From the NCBI GenBank assembly GCA_022826645.1, contig JAJDUM010000100.1, positions 62,001 to 126,000 of the forward strand: DNA of 64,000 nt, read 5' to 3'. Under the pieces are notes generated by a model that was given only the letters and a program-made list of their open reading frames with translations, was not told where the DNA came from and made no database searches. Both the position numbers and the translations under genes were made by a program. Below, piece after piece: positions 35,650 to 43,877 of the stretch (its first letter is position 1; each line of letters starts with the position of its first letter). The DNA is from Candidatus Poribacteria bacterium. Lineage in GTDB: Bacteria > Poribacteria > WGA-4E > PCPOR2b.

Positions 35650-35778
35650 ACTATCCGATTTGAGAGTGTCAAATAACCTGAGTTGTGGCTTTAATTGGAC
35701 AGGAATTGTCTATACCAACTGATCTCTGTCAACCCGAAAGGCTAAAGAGATGATTTGAGATCAGAGGAGGAATGGCAG

Positions 35779-36726
35779 ATGCGACGGAGATACAATCTCG
35801 CATATCTGATTTTAGGTGGCGTTGTAGCCTTGGGTCTAACGCTGCTGATGATAGACGTTGACGCACAGGCGCGGGTTGCTTTCGTGTCTCAGAGGGACGG
35901 GAATCCTGAGATCTACGTGGTGAACATTGATGGGAAGAATCTGCGAAGACTGACCAACAATCCCGCTGTTGAATGGGACCCCTCATGGGCTCCGGGCGGT
36001 AAACACATTGTCTTTAGTTCCAAACGAGATCGGAACAGTGAAATCTACGTGATGGACGCTGACGGGAAGAATCCACGAAGACTCACCATTAATCGCCGTA
36101 ACGACTGGCATCCCTCATGGTCCCCTGACGGTGAATGGATTGCCTTTGCGTCCGATAGAGAAGGTAATTTTGAAATCTACCTGATAGACACCAATGGGAA
36201 GAATCAACAAAGACTGACTAATAATCGCCGTAGCGACTGGCATCCCTCGTGGTCACCGGACGGCGAGCGGATTGCCTTTGCGTCCGATAGAGATGGTAAC
36301 TTCGAAATTTATGTGATGGAGGCTGATGGGGAGAATCCACAAAGACTCACCAATAATCCGCGTGACGACTGGCATCCCTCGTGGTCACCGGACGGTGAGT
36401 GGATCGCCTTTGCGTCTGAAATGGATGGTAACTTTGAGATCTACATGATGGAGGCTGATGGGGAGAATCCACAAAGACTCACCAATAATCCGCGTAGCGA
36501 CTGGCATCCCTCGTGGTCGCCGGACGGAGAACGGATTGCCTTTGCGTCTGATAGAGACGGGAACTTTGAAATCTATATAATAGACACCGATGGGAATAAT
36601 CCACAAAGACTCACCAAGCATCCCGATGATGACACCGATCCTGCATGGTTTGACCCTACTTTCTCAGTTGCTCCCGCAAGCAAGAAAATCTCAATATGGG
36701 GGTGGCTTAAACAAGATGTCCAGTAA
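35779..36726 (+). CDS. TolB-like WD40/PD40 beta-propeller protein, secreted (copy 1)
   Basis: 315 residues: a signal peptide (RRRYNLAYLILGG then hydrophobic residues ending near DAQA, about 31) and six 44-residue PD40 repeats of the type DWHPSWSPDGERIAFASDRD / GNFEIYVMEADG. The repeats build a propeller as in TolB, probably in the periplasm. It lacks the N-terminal TolB domain, so it is not TolB itself. Repeats 3-6 are nearly identical at DNA level, a sign of recent expansion. ATG start behind GAGGAGG. Confidence 0.88.
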   Translation: MRRRYNLAYLILGGVVALGLTLLMIDVDAQARVAFVSQRDGNPEIYVVNIDGKNLRRLTNNPAVEWDPSWAPGGKHIVFSSKRDRNSEIYVMDADGKNPRRLTINRRNDWHPSWSPDGEWIAFASDREGNFEIYLIDTNGKNQQRLTNNRRSDWHPSWSPDGERIAFASDRDGNFEIYVMEADGENPQRLTNNPRDDWHPSWSPDGEWIAFASEMDGNFEIYMMEADGENPQRLTNNPRSDWHPSWSPDGERIAFASDRDGNFEIYIIDTDGNNPQRLTKHPDDDTDPAWFDPTFSVAPASKKISIWGWLKQDVQ

Positions 36727-36909
36727 CTGCTGTGATTGGGAAAACGGTGTTTGTTGAGGTCGGGGCATAAACACCGAGGAAGGACCGCAGTCTGCATGCG
36801 ATAATAATTTGAGTTATGCCTTTAGTTGGAAAGGGATCGTCAACACCAGCAGATCTCTATTAACCCGAAAGGCTAAAAAGATGATTTGAGAACAGAGGAG
36901 AAATGACAG

Positions 36910-37725
36910 ATGCGACAGAGATACAATCTAGCACATCTGATTTTAGCTAGCGCTGTAGTCTCGGGTCTAACGCTGCTAATAATAGCCGTTGACGCACAGG
37001 CACGGATTGCTTTCGTGTCTGAGAGGGATGGGAATCCTGAAATCTACGTGGTGAACATTGATGGGAAGAATCTGCGAAGACTGACCAACAATCCCGCTGT
37101 TGAATGGGATCCCTCATGGGCTCCGGGCGGTAAACGCATTGTCTTTAGTTCCAAACGAGATCGGAACAGTGAAATCTATGTGATAGACGCTGATGGCAAG
37201 AATCCGCAAAGACTCACCATTAATGGCCGTAACGACTGGCATCCCTCATGGTCACCGGACGGTGAACGGATCGCCTTTGCGTCTGATAGAGACGGAAACT
37301 TTGAAATCTACGTGATAGACACCGATGGGAAGAATCAACAAAGACTCACTAATAATCGCCGTAGCGACTGGTATCCCTCATGGTCGCCGGACGGAGAACG
37401 GATTGCCTTTGCGTCTGATAAAGATGGGAACTTCGAGATCTACGTGATGGCTGCCGATGGAGGTAATCAACAAAGGCTCACCGATAATCTCCGTAGTGAC
37501 TGGCATCCCTCATGGTCGCCGGACGGCGAACGGATTGCCTTTGCGTCTGATAGAGACGGAAACTTTGAAATCTATATGGTAGACACCGATGGGGGTAATC
37601 AACAAAAACTCACCAAGCATCCCGATGATGACTCTGATCCTGCCTGGTTTGACCCCACGTTTGCAGTTGCTTCCGCAGGCAAAAAATCCACGATATGGGG
37701 CTGGCTCAAACAAGTTGTCCCATAA
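36910..37725 (+). CDS. TolB-like WD40/PD40 beta-propeller protein, secreted (copy 2)
   Basis: 271 residues, a close duplicate of the preceding gene with the same signal peptide, leader and C-terminus (FDPTFAVASAGKK, GWLKQ) but five repeats instead of six; the 44-residue difference is exactly one repeat. Sequence changes are scattered rather than truncating, so both copies look functional. ATG start behind GAGGAGAAATGACAG. Confidence 0.88.
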   Translation: MRQRYNLAHLILASAVVSGLTLLIIAVDAQARIAFVSERDGNPEIYVVNIDGKNLRRLTNNPAVEWDPSWAPGGKRIVFSSKRDRNSEIYVIDADGKNPQRLTINGRNDWHPSWSPDGERIAFASDRDGNFEIYVIDTDGKNQQRLTNNRRSDWYPSWSPDGERIAFASDKDGNFEIYVMAADGGNQQRLTDNLRSDWHPSWSPDGERIAFASDRDGNFEIYMVDTDGGNQQKLTKHPDDDSDPAWFDPTFAVASAGKKSTIWGWLKQVVP

Positions 37726-37768
37726 CTGCCGTTATTGAGAAAACAGCGTTTGCCGCTTCCCTGTTTCA

Positions 37769-38173
37769 CTATTCCGCGTACTCATCAAAATTGGTGACCT
37801 TCCACCGTCCTTCAATCAGTTCAGTGAAAATCACAGTGTTGCGGACCGTGTTTGTAAAACTTGTGCCCTTGATAATCAGTTGGTATCTGAAAAATACGCG
37901 GTTTTCGTCCTCAATTTTTTTTCCTACCTGCTTATACTCAAGATTTGGCTTGACTTGGGATTGGTCACTACCGCTTCGGACTTCCCGTAAGATTTCGATT
38001 TCCGATTTCAACTTTTCCTTAGCAAGGCCTCCGCTCAAACGTAGTGCCATCGCTTGGTTTGCATGCAGGTAGTAGTTATAGACAAAATCCTCCGCAACAT
38101 CCTCAGGCGTGTTCCTGTCCGAACAAGCAGATATAATCAATAAAGGAATGAAGCCAATCCATACCCTTTTCAT
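37769..38173 (-). CDS. Small lipoprotein, DUF4878-like
   Basis: 134 residues. The N-terminus MKRVWIGFIPLLIISAC is a lipoprotein signal with lipobox Cys17. The rest (EDVAEDFVYNYY, a Lys/Glu-rich helix, and GRWKVTNFDEYAE) resembles the NTF2-like DUF4878-type lipoproteins. The start is taken at the ATG 38173 with AAAGGAAA upstream; an ATG 17 codons earlier would put a hydrophilic tail before the signal. It converges on the second propeller gene. Confidence 0.75.
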   Translation of the reverse strand: MKRVWIGFIPLLIISACSDRNTPEDVAEDFVYNYYLHANQAMALRLSGGLAKEKLKSEIEILREVRSGSDQSQVKPNLEYKQVGKKIEDENRVFFRYQLIIKGTSFTNTVRNTVIFTELIEGRWKVTNFDEYAE

Positions 38174-38224
38174 GGGGTTTCCTTTCGCTGAATCGTTCAG
38201 CAAAGATAGCAGTCCGTAATTCAT

Positions 38225-38253
38225 TTGACGTGACTTGGACGGGTTGATATAAT
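38225..38253 (+). promoter_or_regulatory. Near-consensus promoter with a long leader
   Basis: TTGACG (38225-38230), 17-base spacer, TATAAT (38248-38253). The next start codon is at 38430, so the transcript would have an untranslated leader of about 170 bases, room for regulation. Confidence 0.7.
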
Positions 38254-38429
38254 GCCCAATGAGTCTCTCGATCCGATGAAGTGTTCACATGCTAAACGGA
38301 AAGGAAGATTGGTGATTATCCGCGAGCAGGTTTGTACTTATCCCGTTCAAGGACATATCGAATGATAGCCCTTAACTTAGTGTGCGTCAAGAAAAATTAA
38401 ATATTCTGGCTTTAGGAGTACATTACAAG

Positions 38430-39530
38430 ATGAAAATTACCAAACTCGAAACATTCCTAATTGCACCCCGCTGGCTGTTCCTACGCGTGCATACGGACGA
38501 AGGAATCGTCGGCTTAGGCGAGCCGTATTTGGAAGGACGTGCCACAACCTCCGCTGAGGCGGTCAGGGAATTGGAGGACTACCTCATCGGTCAAGATCCA
38601 CGACGAATTATCCATCACTGGGAAGCGATGTATCGACAGCCATGTTATCATGGTGGCGCAATTATGATGAGCGCGATCAGTGGGGTCGAGGCTGCGCTTT
38701 GGGATATCCTCGGTAAAAGCGTCGGTTTGCCGGTATGGCAGTTGTTGGGTGGGCGTGCCCGAGACCGCATCCGTCTGTACAAAGGGGGCGGCTCCATTGA
38801 GCAGATGAAAGCAGATGTGGCACGCGGATTCAAGGGTTTTAAAATCGGGATCCCGGGACAGTATCCCAAAGTTCACGCCACAAAAGAATTTATCGACCAG
38901 GCGGTGGCTTGGGTAGGGGAAGTCCGTGACGCCGTTGGGCCTTCCGTTGATATCGCCATTGATCTACACGGGGCGTTTCTCCCCGCCGCCGCGGTGCCCA
39001 TCATAAAAGCGTTGGAGCCGTTACATCCAGCGTGGATCGAAGATCCGTGTCAGTGCGAAAACTACGATGAGATGGCGCGCATCGCTCAATCCACGAGCAT
39101 TCCTATCGCAGCAGGTGAGCGTGTTTTCACACGCTGGGCATTTCGTGAGCTTTTGGAGCGCGGTGCAGCAAAAATCTTAAACCCAGACCCCTGCCATGTT
39201 GGCGGCATTTTTGAGACACGCCTCATCGCGGGGATGGCAGAGATGCACTATGCCGGCGTCGCTCCCCATTGTCCGCTCGGTCCAATTGCTCTTGCAACCT
39301 GCCTGCAACTCGATGCCATGATGCCAAACTTCGTGTCTCAGGAACATGTTACGCTCGGTGAGGGCTACCTCAAAGAACCGTTCGTTCCTGTCGATGGGTA
39401 CCTTCCAATTCCTGACAAACCGGGGCTTGGGATCGAACTCGACGACGAAGCGATGGCGGACAAAATCGGTGCTATCTTCCGCCCGCAATCCCCGCTTCAC
39501 CCCGAAGATGGAACGGTTGTTGATTGGTAG
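38430..39530 (+). CDS. Enolase-superfamily sugar-acid dehydratase (mandelate racemase/galactonate dehydratase type)
   Basis: 366 residues. Metal ligands Asp178 (IDLHGAF), Glu204 (IEDP) and Glu230 (AGERVF) and the base His280 (APHCPLGPIA) follow the galactonate-dehydratase pattern; it would turn an aldonic acid into a 2-keto-3-deoxy acid. The start at ATG 38430 gives the usual MKITKLETFLI N-terminus; TAGGAG lies 12 bases upstream, and a GTG at 38382 is less likely. It directly precedes a DapA-type aldolase, the logical next enzyme. Confidence 0.9.
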   Translation: MKITKLETFLIAPRWLFLRVHTDEGIVGLGEPYLEGRATTSAEAVRELEDYLIGQDPRRIIHHWEAMYRQPCYHGGAIMMSAISGVEAALWDILGKSVGLPVWQLLGGRARDRIRLYKGGGSIEQMKADVARGFKGFKIGIPGQYPKVHATKEFIDQAVAWVGEVRDAVGPSVDIAIDLHGAFLPAAAVPIIKALEPLHPAWIEDPCQCENYDEMARIAQSTSIPIAAGERVFTRWAFRELLERGAAKILNPDPCHVGGIFETRLIAGMAEMHYAGVAPHCPLGPIALATCLQLDAMMPNFVSQEHVTLGEGYLKEPFVPVDGYLPIPDKPGLGIELDDEAMADKIGAIFRPQSPLHPEDGTVVDW

Positions 39531-39595
39531 ACGAAAGCCGATGACCAACCGCATCTGTTTTATTCCGTAGTACGAAGGAGGTCGTTCAAGTTGTC

Positions 39596-40507
39596 ATGAT
39601 AGATCGTTCGAGAGTTAGAGAAGCACTTACCGGACCCGTCGCCTCCGTCCATACCCCCTTTCTACGCAGCGGGGAAATCGACGAAAAAGGGCTGCGCAGC
39701 ATGATTGACCATGTGATTGACGCTGGCAGCGGAAGCATCATCTTGACATATGGGGATAGCCTATATTCGGTGTTGACTGACGAGGAGGTTGCTCATATCA
39801 CCAAAGTGACCGCAGAGCATGTAGCGGGGCGCGCCATGGTGATCGCGGCAGATAGACAATGGTGGACTGATAAAGAGGTAGAGTTTGCCAAATACGCTGC
39901 AAGTGTCAGCGCGGATCTATTGATGGTTCTGCCACCCAACTGGGCGAGATCCTGTACGGTGGAAACCTTTGTCGAACACTACGCTGCGGTGGCTGAACAT
40001 ATTCCGGTCATGGTTGTCACCAATGTGTTTGCAAATGCACCGAATCTCGGTTTAAAGACGCTAGAGGTCTTGCGAGATCAAGTGGATGGGGTTGTTGCTA
40101 TCAAGGATGACATCGTTGGGGCGTTTGCCAGGCGGATGGGATTGCTGTTACACGGTCATTGGGGCGTGATTTCCGGCGGTCAGAAACAGAACCATCTGGA
40201 CGTGCTGCCCTATGGCTGTGACGGCTATTTCTCCACCTTCATCCACTTCAGACCCGACATCACCCAAGAGTATTGGCGGGCAGTTCAGACGCAGGATTGG
40301 CAGCGCGTGAAAGAGATTATACACGACTACGATTTTCCGTATTTCGATTTTGTCGGTGGGCTGACAGGGGGCGGAGATGCCGGTATTCATGGAACGCTTG
40401 AACTGTTCGGGATCGCTGGACGCTGGCGCAGAAAACCCTATCACACGCTAAACGATGCGGAGATGGATCAGTTGAAGGGGTTTTTTCAAGATAAAGGTTT
40501 GCTTTAA
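39596..40507 (+). CDS. DapA/N-acetylneuraminate-lyase superfamily aldolase
   Basis: 303 residues of the class I pyruvate aldolase barrel. Lys170 in GVVAIKDD is the Schiff-base Lys. The usual YNxP segment is VTNVFAN here, so the catalytic Tyr of DapA is missing, which argues for an aldolase or dehydratase of another 2-keto acid rather than dihydrodipicolinate synthase. GGAGG stands 14 bases before the ATG. Probably cleaves the product of the neighbouring dehydratase (inference). Confidence 0.85.
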   Translation: MIDRSRVREALTGPVASVHTPFLRSGEIDEKGLRSMIDHVIDAGSGSIILTYGDSLYSVLTDEEVAHITKVTAEHVAGRAMVIAADRQWWTDKEVEFAKYAASVSADLLMVLPPNWARSCTVETFVEHYAAVAEHIPVMVVTNVFANAPNLGLKTLEVLRDQVDGVVAIKDDIVGAFARRMGLLLHGHWGVISGGQKQNHLDVLPYGCDGYFSTFIHFRPDITQEYWRAVQTQDWQRVKEIIHDYDFPYFDFVGGLTGGGDAGIHGTLELFGIAGRWRRKPYHTLNDAEMDQLKGFFQDKGLL

Positions 40508-41223
40508 TTCCGCTCTCTCCTCTTTCTTTTCCATTCCTCATATTCAGCAAGTGTTTTTTCATCCGGTGGATAGACGCCAATGATGCTTGCTCCAGCCTGT
40601 ATCTTTTCCGTGATAAATACCTCTTTCTCCTCCATTTCAGCAGCGGTCTGTGCGACCTCATCTGCTAATTGTGCCGGCACCACAACTACACCCTCTTCAT
40701 CACCTACGATGATGTCACCCGGACACACCGCCACGTCGCCGCAGGCAACGGGCACCTGAATCTCGCTTGGATGGTGTATAGTCTTGTTGGTGTGGGCGTT
40801 CATCGCCGCTGCATAAGCTGGAATACCGAGTTCTGCGATGACCGGACTATCACGGTAAGCACCATCAGTTACAATGCCTGCCGCACCGCGGCAGTGGAGG
40901 CGCGTGGCAAGGATTGACCCCATCGTTCCGGCGCGGGTATCCCCTCGTGCATCGACAACAAACACTTCTCCCTCACCAATTTGCTCAATCCCGACGCGTT
41001 GGACATCTTTTAGATTATCAACTGTACCCGGATCCAGATCTTCGCGCATCGGTAGATACCTAAGCGTAAATGCGGGACCTGCCATCTTCATATTGGGCCG
41101 TAGTGGTGCAACGCCGTGCATAAAGGTACGGGTAATGCCGTGTTGTCGTAGTACTGAAGTCAGAGTCGCAGTACTGGGAATCAAGAGAAGGTCAAGCGTC
41201 TCACGCGATATTTTTTGTGTCAT
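40504..41223 (-). CDS. RraA-like / 4-hydroxy-4-methyl-2-oxoglutarate aldolase family protein
   Basis: 239 residues. GPAFTLRYLP, VDARGDTRAGTMGSILA, GIVTDGAYRDS (the conserved DG and RD of the HMG aldolase/RraA family) and GDIIVGDEEGVVVVP are in order. The product either cleaves a 4-hydroxy-2-oxo acid with divalent metal or is a regulator-like relative; next to sugar-acid genes the aldolase or decarboxylase role is likelier. The C-terminus is a charged helix. Its stop overlaps the convergent aldolase stop by four bases. Confidence 0.88.
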   Translation of the reverse strand: MTQKISRETLDLLLIPSTATLTSVLRQHGITRTFMHGVAPLRPNMKMAGPAFTLRYLPMREDLDPGTVDNLKDVQRVGIEQIGEGEVFVVDARGDTRAGTMGSILATRLHCRGAAGIVTDGAYRDSPVIAELGIPAYAAAMNAHTNKTIHHPSEIQVPVACGDVAVCPGDIIVGDEEGVVVVPAQLADEVAQTAAEMEEKEVFITEKIQAGASIIGVYPPDEKTLAEYEEWKRKRRERN

Positions 41224-41439
41224 CTGTTTTCCCCTTTACAAAGTTAATCTTATGAAGGCCTTAAAAAATTACATAAACCTATCTTGCCGATATTATAAAC
41301 CAGAATGGTTACAATTCAACCCTTAAATTCGACTAGGATTTTCAGACTGCTTTAGATCCCAATATCATCGCAGATTAAAGGATTAACAGATGCTTACATC
41401 CCGATCCTATCGGAGATATTCTCGCGCCTCGGTTTTCGG

Positions 41440-41468
41440 TTGACGTGCGAAATTCGCTAATGTATAAT
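41440..41468 (+). promoter_or_regulatory. Near-consensus promoter for rsmD
   Basis: TTGACG (41440-41445), 17-base spacer, TATAAT (41463-41468), about 50 bases before the rsmD start. Confidence 0.75.
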
Positions 41469-41520
41469 CTGCCCATACCGCACTACATACCGGGCTTTAA
41501 AGCGTCATCAAGGATGCAGA

Positions 41521-42105
41521 ATGAGAGTTGTCGCTGGAAAATTCAAAGGCAGACGCTTAAAGACGATCAAGGGATCAGAAGTGCGTCCTACTGCCGACCG
41601 CGTCAAAGAAGCCCTATTTCGTATCTTGGGTGAACGGGTTGTTGATGCCGATTTTCTTGATCTTTGTGCAGGGACCGGGAACGTTGGACTCGAAGCGTTG
41701 AGCCAAGGTGCGAGGGCTACTACCTTTGTTGATAGCAACCATCACTGTATCCGCGTTATAGAATCAAATCTTGAGATGTGTGGATTCGACCGTAGGCAGC
41801 CTCAAGTCCAGCTCATTCACCTTGACGCACGAAAAGCGCTTGCCCGGCTTGGTAGGCGTAAAGCGAAATTCGACCTGATTTACTTCGATCCGCCATACGT
41901 CTCTAAAATCTACGAACCGTGCTTGAGACAGGTTGCGGAGGCGAATCTACTTTCTTCAACTGGCATGATAGTTGTTGAACATCGGAGAATTCAAGAAGCT
42001 GATTGGACCGAATCTCTGATGTTGGACGAACTGATTTTAAGTCGCCAAGAGCGGTATGGTGATACAATGCTCTCATTTTATCGGGCGGCATCCGTAAAGG
42101 ATTAG
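41521..42105 (+). CDS. rsmD: 16S rRNA (guanine966-N2)-methyltransferase
   Basis: 194 residues. N-terminal VVAGKFKGRRL and VRPTADRVKEALF, the SAM motif LDLCAGTGNVGLEAL and catalytic DPPY (123-126) identify RsmD, which methylates G966 in the small ribosomal subunit. ATG start behind AAGGATGC. Four bases after its stop a HEPN remnant begins. The usual neighbour coaD is absent. Confidence 0.93.
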   Translation: MRVVAGKFKGRRLKTIKGSEVRPTADRVKEALFRILGERVVDADFLDLCAGTGNVGLEALSQGARATTFVDSNHHCIRVIESNLEMCGFDRRQPQVQLIHLDARKALARLGRRKAKFDLIYFDPPYVSKIYEPCLRQVAEANLLSSTGMIVVEHRRIQEADWTESLMLDELILSRQERYGDTMLSFYRAASVKD

Positions 42106-42109
42106 AATA

Positions 42110-42514
42110 ATGCCAAATCGTGCTCCAGACTGGCTGAGACAAGTTGATCGAGATTTTGAACAGGCATTAGATTCCCGTCATGCTGAGCGACATGAATGGG
42201 TATGCTTCGCGGCGCAACAGGCTGCAGAAAAAGCCGTCAAAGCCTTGCACCTCCATGTCGGACAGGGGGCGTGGGGGCATATCATAGCGCAGTTATTTAA
42301 AGAATTACCAGACACCATTGATGTGCCAGAACTATTAATTGAAAAGGGGCGCGTTTTGAATAACTTCTAGGTTCCTTCCCGTTGTCCAAATGGCCATTCA
42401 GCAGGTGCCCCTTATGAGCATTACGGTCCCCTGCAAAGTGACGTGGCAATTCAACATGCCCGTGAGATTATTGAGTTCGTCCGTGCTCAAATGGCCGGAT
42501 GTGCAAACCGTTGA
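42110..42514 (+). pseudogene. HEPN-domain toxin gene interrupted by an in-frame amber codon
   Basis: The frame from ATG 42110 (AAAGGA upstream) encodes a HEPN protein: EWVCFAAQQAAEKAVKAL and GHIIAQLFKEL. At 42368-42370 it meets TAG, where relatives have Tyr (F-Y-x-P-S-R-Y-P). Past the TAG the same frame continues with conserved HEPN sequence (VPSRCPNGHSAGAPYEHYGP, then AIQHAREIIEFVRAQM) to a TGA at 42514. One base change (TAT or TAC to TAG) explains it. The truncated product lacks the last helix. HEPN proteins paired with MNT nucleotidyltransferases act as RNase toxins. Confidence 0.82.
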
Positions 42515-42814
42515 AAAAGCTGTACGTCGTTGGGCAGAAGTCATCGATCAAAACCGAAAAGATGTGCTGCGCATTGGCTACTTTGGTTCTTACGCGCGAG
42601 GGGAGTAGGAAGTGACCTTGATCTCATCGTCATCGTTAAACACTCCGATTTGCCTTTTGAAAGACGAAATATCAATTGGAATGTCGCCGCACTGCCGGTC
42701 CCTGTTGATCTACTGATCTATACTCAGGCGGAATGGGATAAACTTCGTCCGCGAAGATTTTATTCAACGGTGATGCGAGAAGCTATTTGGGTTTTAGATG
42801 GGGATCCAAAATAA
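42483..42814 (+). pseudogene. MNT-type nucleotidyltransferase antitoxin gene with a frameshift
   Basis: A frame from GTG 42483, overlapping the HEPN 3' end, encodes VLKWPDVQTVEKAVRRWAEV and FGSYARGE, then stops at 42606. The rest of the minimal nucleotidyltransferase (VGSDLDLIVIV, PVPVDLLIYTQAEWDKL, REAIWVLD) continues in another frame to 42814. The GS-x-ARG...SDxDL motif is split at the break. Loss of one copy of a 7-base repeat (GGGGAGT) would account for it. With its HEPN partner also broken, the pair looks dead unless recoding occurs. Confidence 0.82.
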
Positions 42815-42845
42815 CCGGTGCTCAGTTGTGTTAAGAGGAAGAATT

Positions 42846-43874
42846 TTGCAAAACAGAAATGCTACTGACGACCTACCGCGTGATCAGATTCTGTGCGGGG
42901 ATAATCTGGAGTTGATTCGAGAACTCCCGGATCGCTCTATTCAACTCGTTATCACCTCACCTCCCTATTTTCAACAACGAGACTACGGTGGTGGTATGGG
43001 CAATGAGGCGTGTTTAGAAGAATATCTTGACAGCTTGATATCCCTATTCCGTGAGTGTGTGCGCGTTGTGAGAGATGACGGAAGTCTTGTGTTTAATTTG
43101 GGGGATAAATATATAGATAGTAGCTTACTTCTTGTGCCATACCGCTTTGCGATAGGAGCGACAGAAACGGGATTGGTGAAGTTGGTCAATGATGTGACGT
43201 GGATAAAGAAAAATCCGACACCGCGCCAGTTTAGGCGGCGTTTGGTCAGCAGCACCGAGCCGTTTTTTCATTTCGCTAAAACCGAGGATTACTTTTACAA
43301 TCCCGATGCTTTCATGGCAGACGAAACCCCGCCCAAGAAATCGCAATCTCAAGGTATGAATGTAGGACGGAAATATTTTGAGTTAATTGATCAATCGGAT
43401 TTATCCGAAGACGAAAAACATAATGCCCGTGACGCCTTAGAAGAGGCAATCCAAGAAGTTCAGCGTGGGGAGATCGCTGGATTACGGATGAAAATTCGTG
43501 GTATCCACGCTGAAGCATTTGGTGGACAAGATGGCGGGCGCAAGATTCAGATAGAAAAAAATGGCTTCACGCTTATTCGATTACGAGGCAACAAACTCAA
43601 ACGAGATGTGATTGAGCACTCCGTTGAGTCAATTAAAGGAATCAGGCATCCAGCAATTTATCCGGTAAAAATTGTTGAGGAATTTTTATACCTTCTCACA
43701 CGCCCTGGCGATGTTGTGTTGGACCCCTTCATCGGTTCTGGCTCTACAGCTGTCGCCTGTAAACAGCTCGGACGGTATTTCATCGGCTATGATATTAACC
43801 CTGAGTATTGCAGGTACGCCCGAAGTCGTGTTGTAGAAGCACCGAGTAAAACCTTGACCTTTATTCGAGAATAA
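42846..43874 (+). CDS. Site-specific DNA methyltransferase, N4-cytosine type
   Basis: 342 residues. Motif IV TSPPY (37-41) precedes motif I DPFIGSGST (293-301); the Ser-Pro-Pro-Tyr form points to N4-methylcytosine. A long target-recognition region lies between. The start is taken at TTG 42846 with GAGGA six bases before it; an in-frame ATG at 42798 lies inside the antitoxin remnant and lacks a ribosome site. The endonuclease gene follows after three bases, so this is the modification half of a type II system. Confidence 0.9.
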   Translation: MQNRNATDDLPRDQILCGDNLELIRELPDRSIQLVITSPPYFQQRDYGGGMGNEACLEEYLDSLISLFRECVRVVRDDGSLVFNLGDKYIDSSLLLVPYRFAIGATETGLVKLVNDVTWIKKNPTPRQFRRRLVSSTEPFFHFAKTEDYFYNPDAFMADETPPKKSQSQGMNVGRKYFELIDQSDLSEDEKHNARDALEEAIQEVQRGEIAGLRMKIRGIHAEAFGGQDGGRKIQIEKNGFTLIRLRGNKLKRDVIEHSVESIKGIRHPAIYPVKIVEEFLYLLTRPGDVVLDPFIGSGSTAVACKQLGRYFIGYDINPEYCRYARSRVVEAPSKTLTFIRE

Positions 43875-43877
43875 TCC

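Larger units (their letters stand above)
35680..37759 (+). repeat. Tandem segmental duplication of leader plus beta-propeller gene
   Basis: DNA from about 35680 to 36760 recurs 1131 bases later (36811 to about 37759). The similarity covers the 5' leader (including CCCGAAAGGCTAAA), the ribosome site, the whole gene and some 30 bases past the stop. The second copy lacks exactly one 132-base internal repeat. Confidence 0.9.

Noticed and set aside
35731-35778. Riboswitch in the propeller leader
   Set aside because: Too short and lacking the core of any riboswitch class I know; kept only as a conserved leader.
36745-36776. CGGTGTTT/AAACACCG hairpin after propeller copy 1 as terminator
   Set aside because: Loop of 16 bases and no T-run; the equivalent position after copy 2 does not preserve it.
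35869-37655. Regular ~132-base repeats, considered as a CRISPR-like or satellite array
   Set aside because: They are in-frame PD40 propeller repeats within two coding genes; no spacers.
41224-41439. tRNA or small RNA before rsmD
   Set aside because: No cloverleaf-compatible stems or T-loop sequence; only AT-rich spacer and then the rsmD promoter.
42530-42814. Separate 94-residue protein starting at ATG 42530
   Set aside because: Its first 25 residues are the out-of-frame reading of the antitoxin; only the part after the frameshift is conserved.
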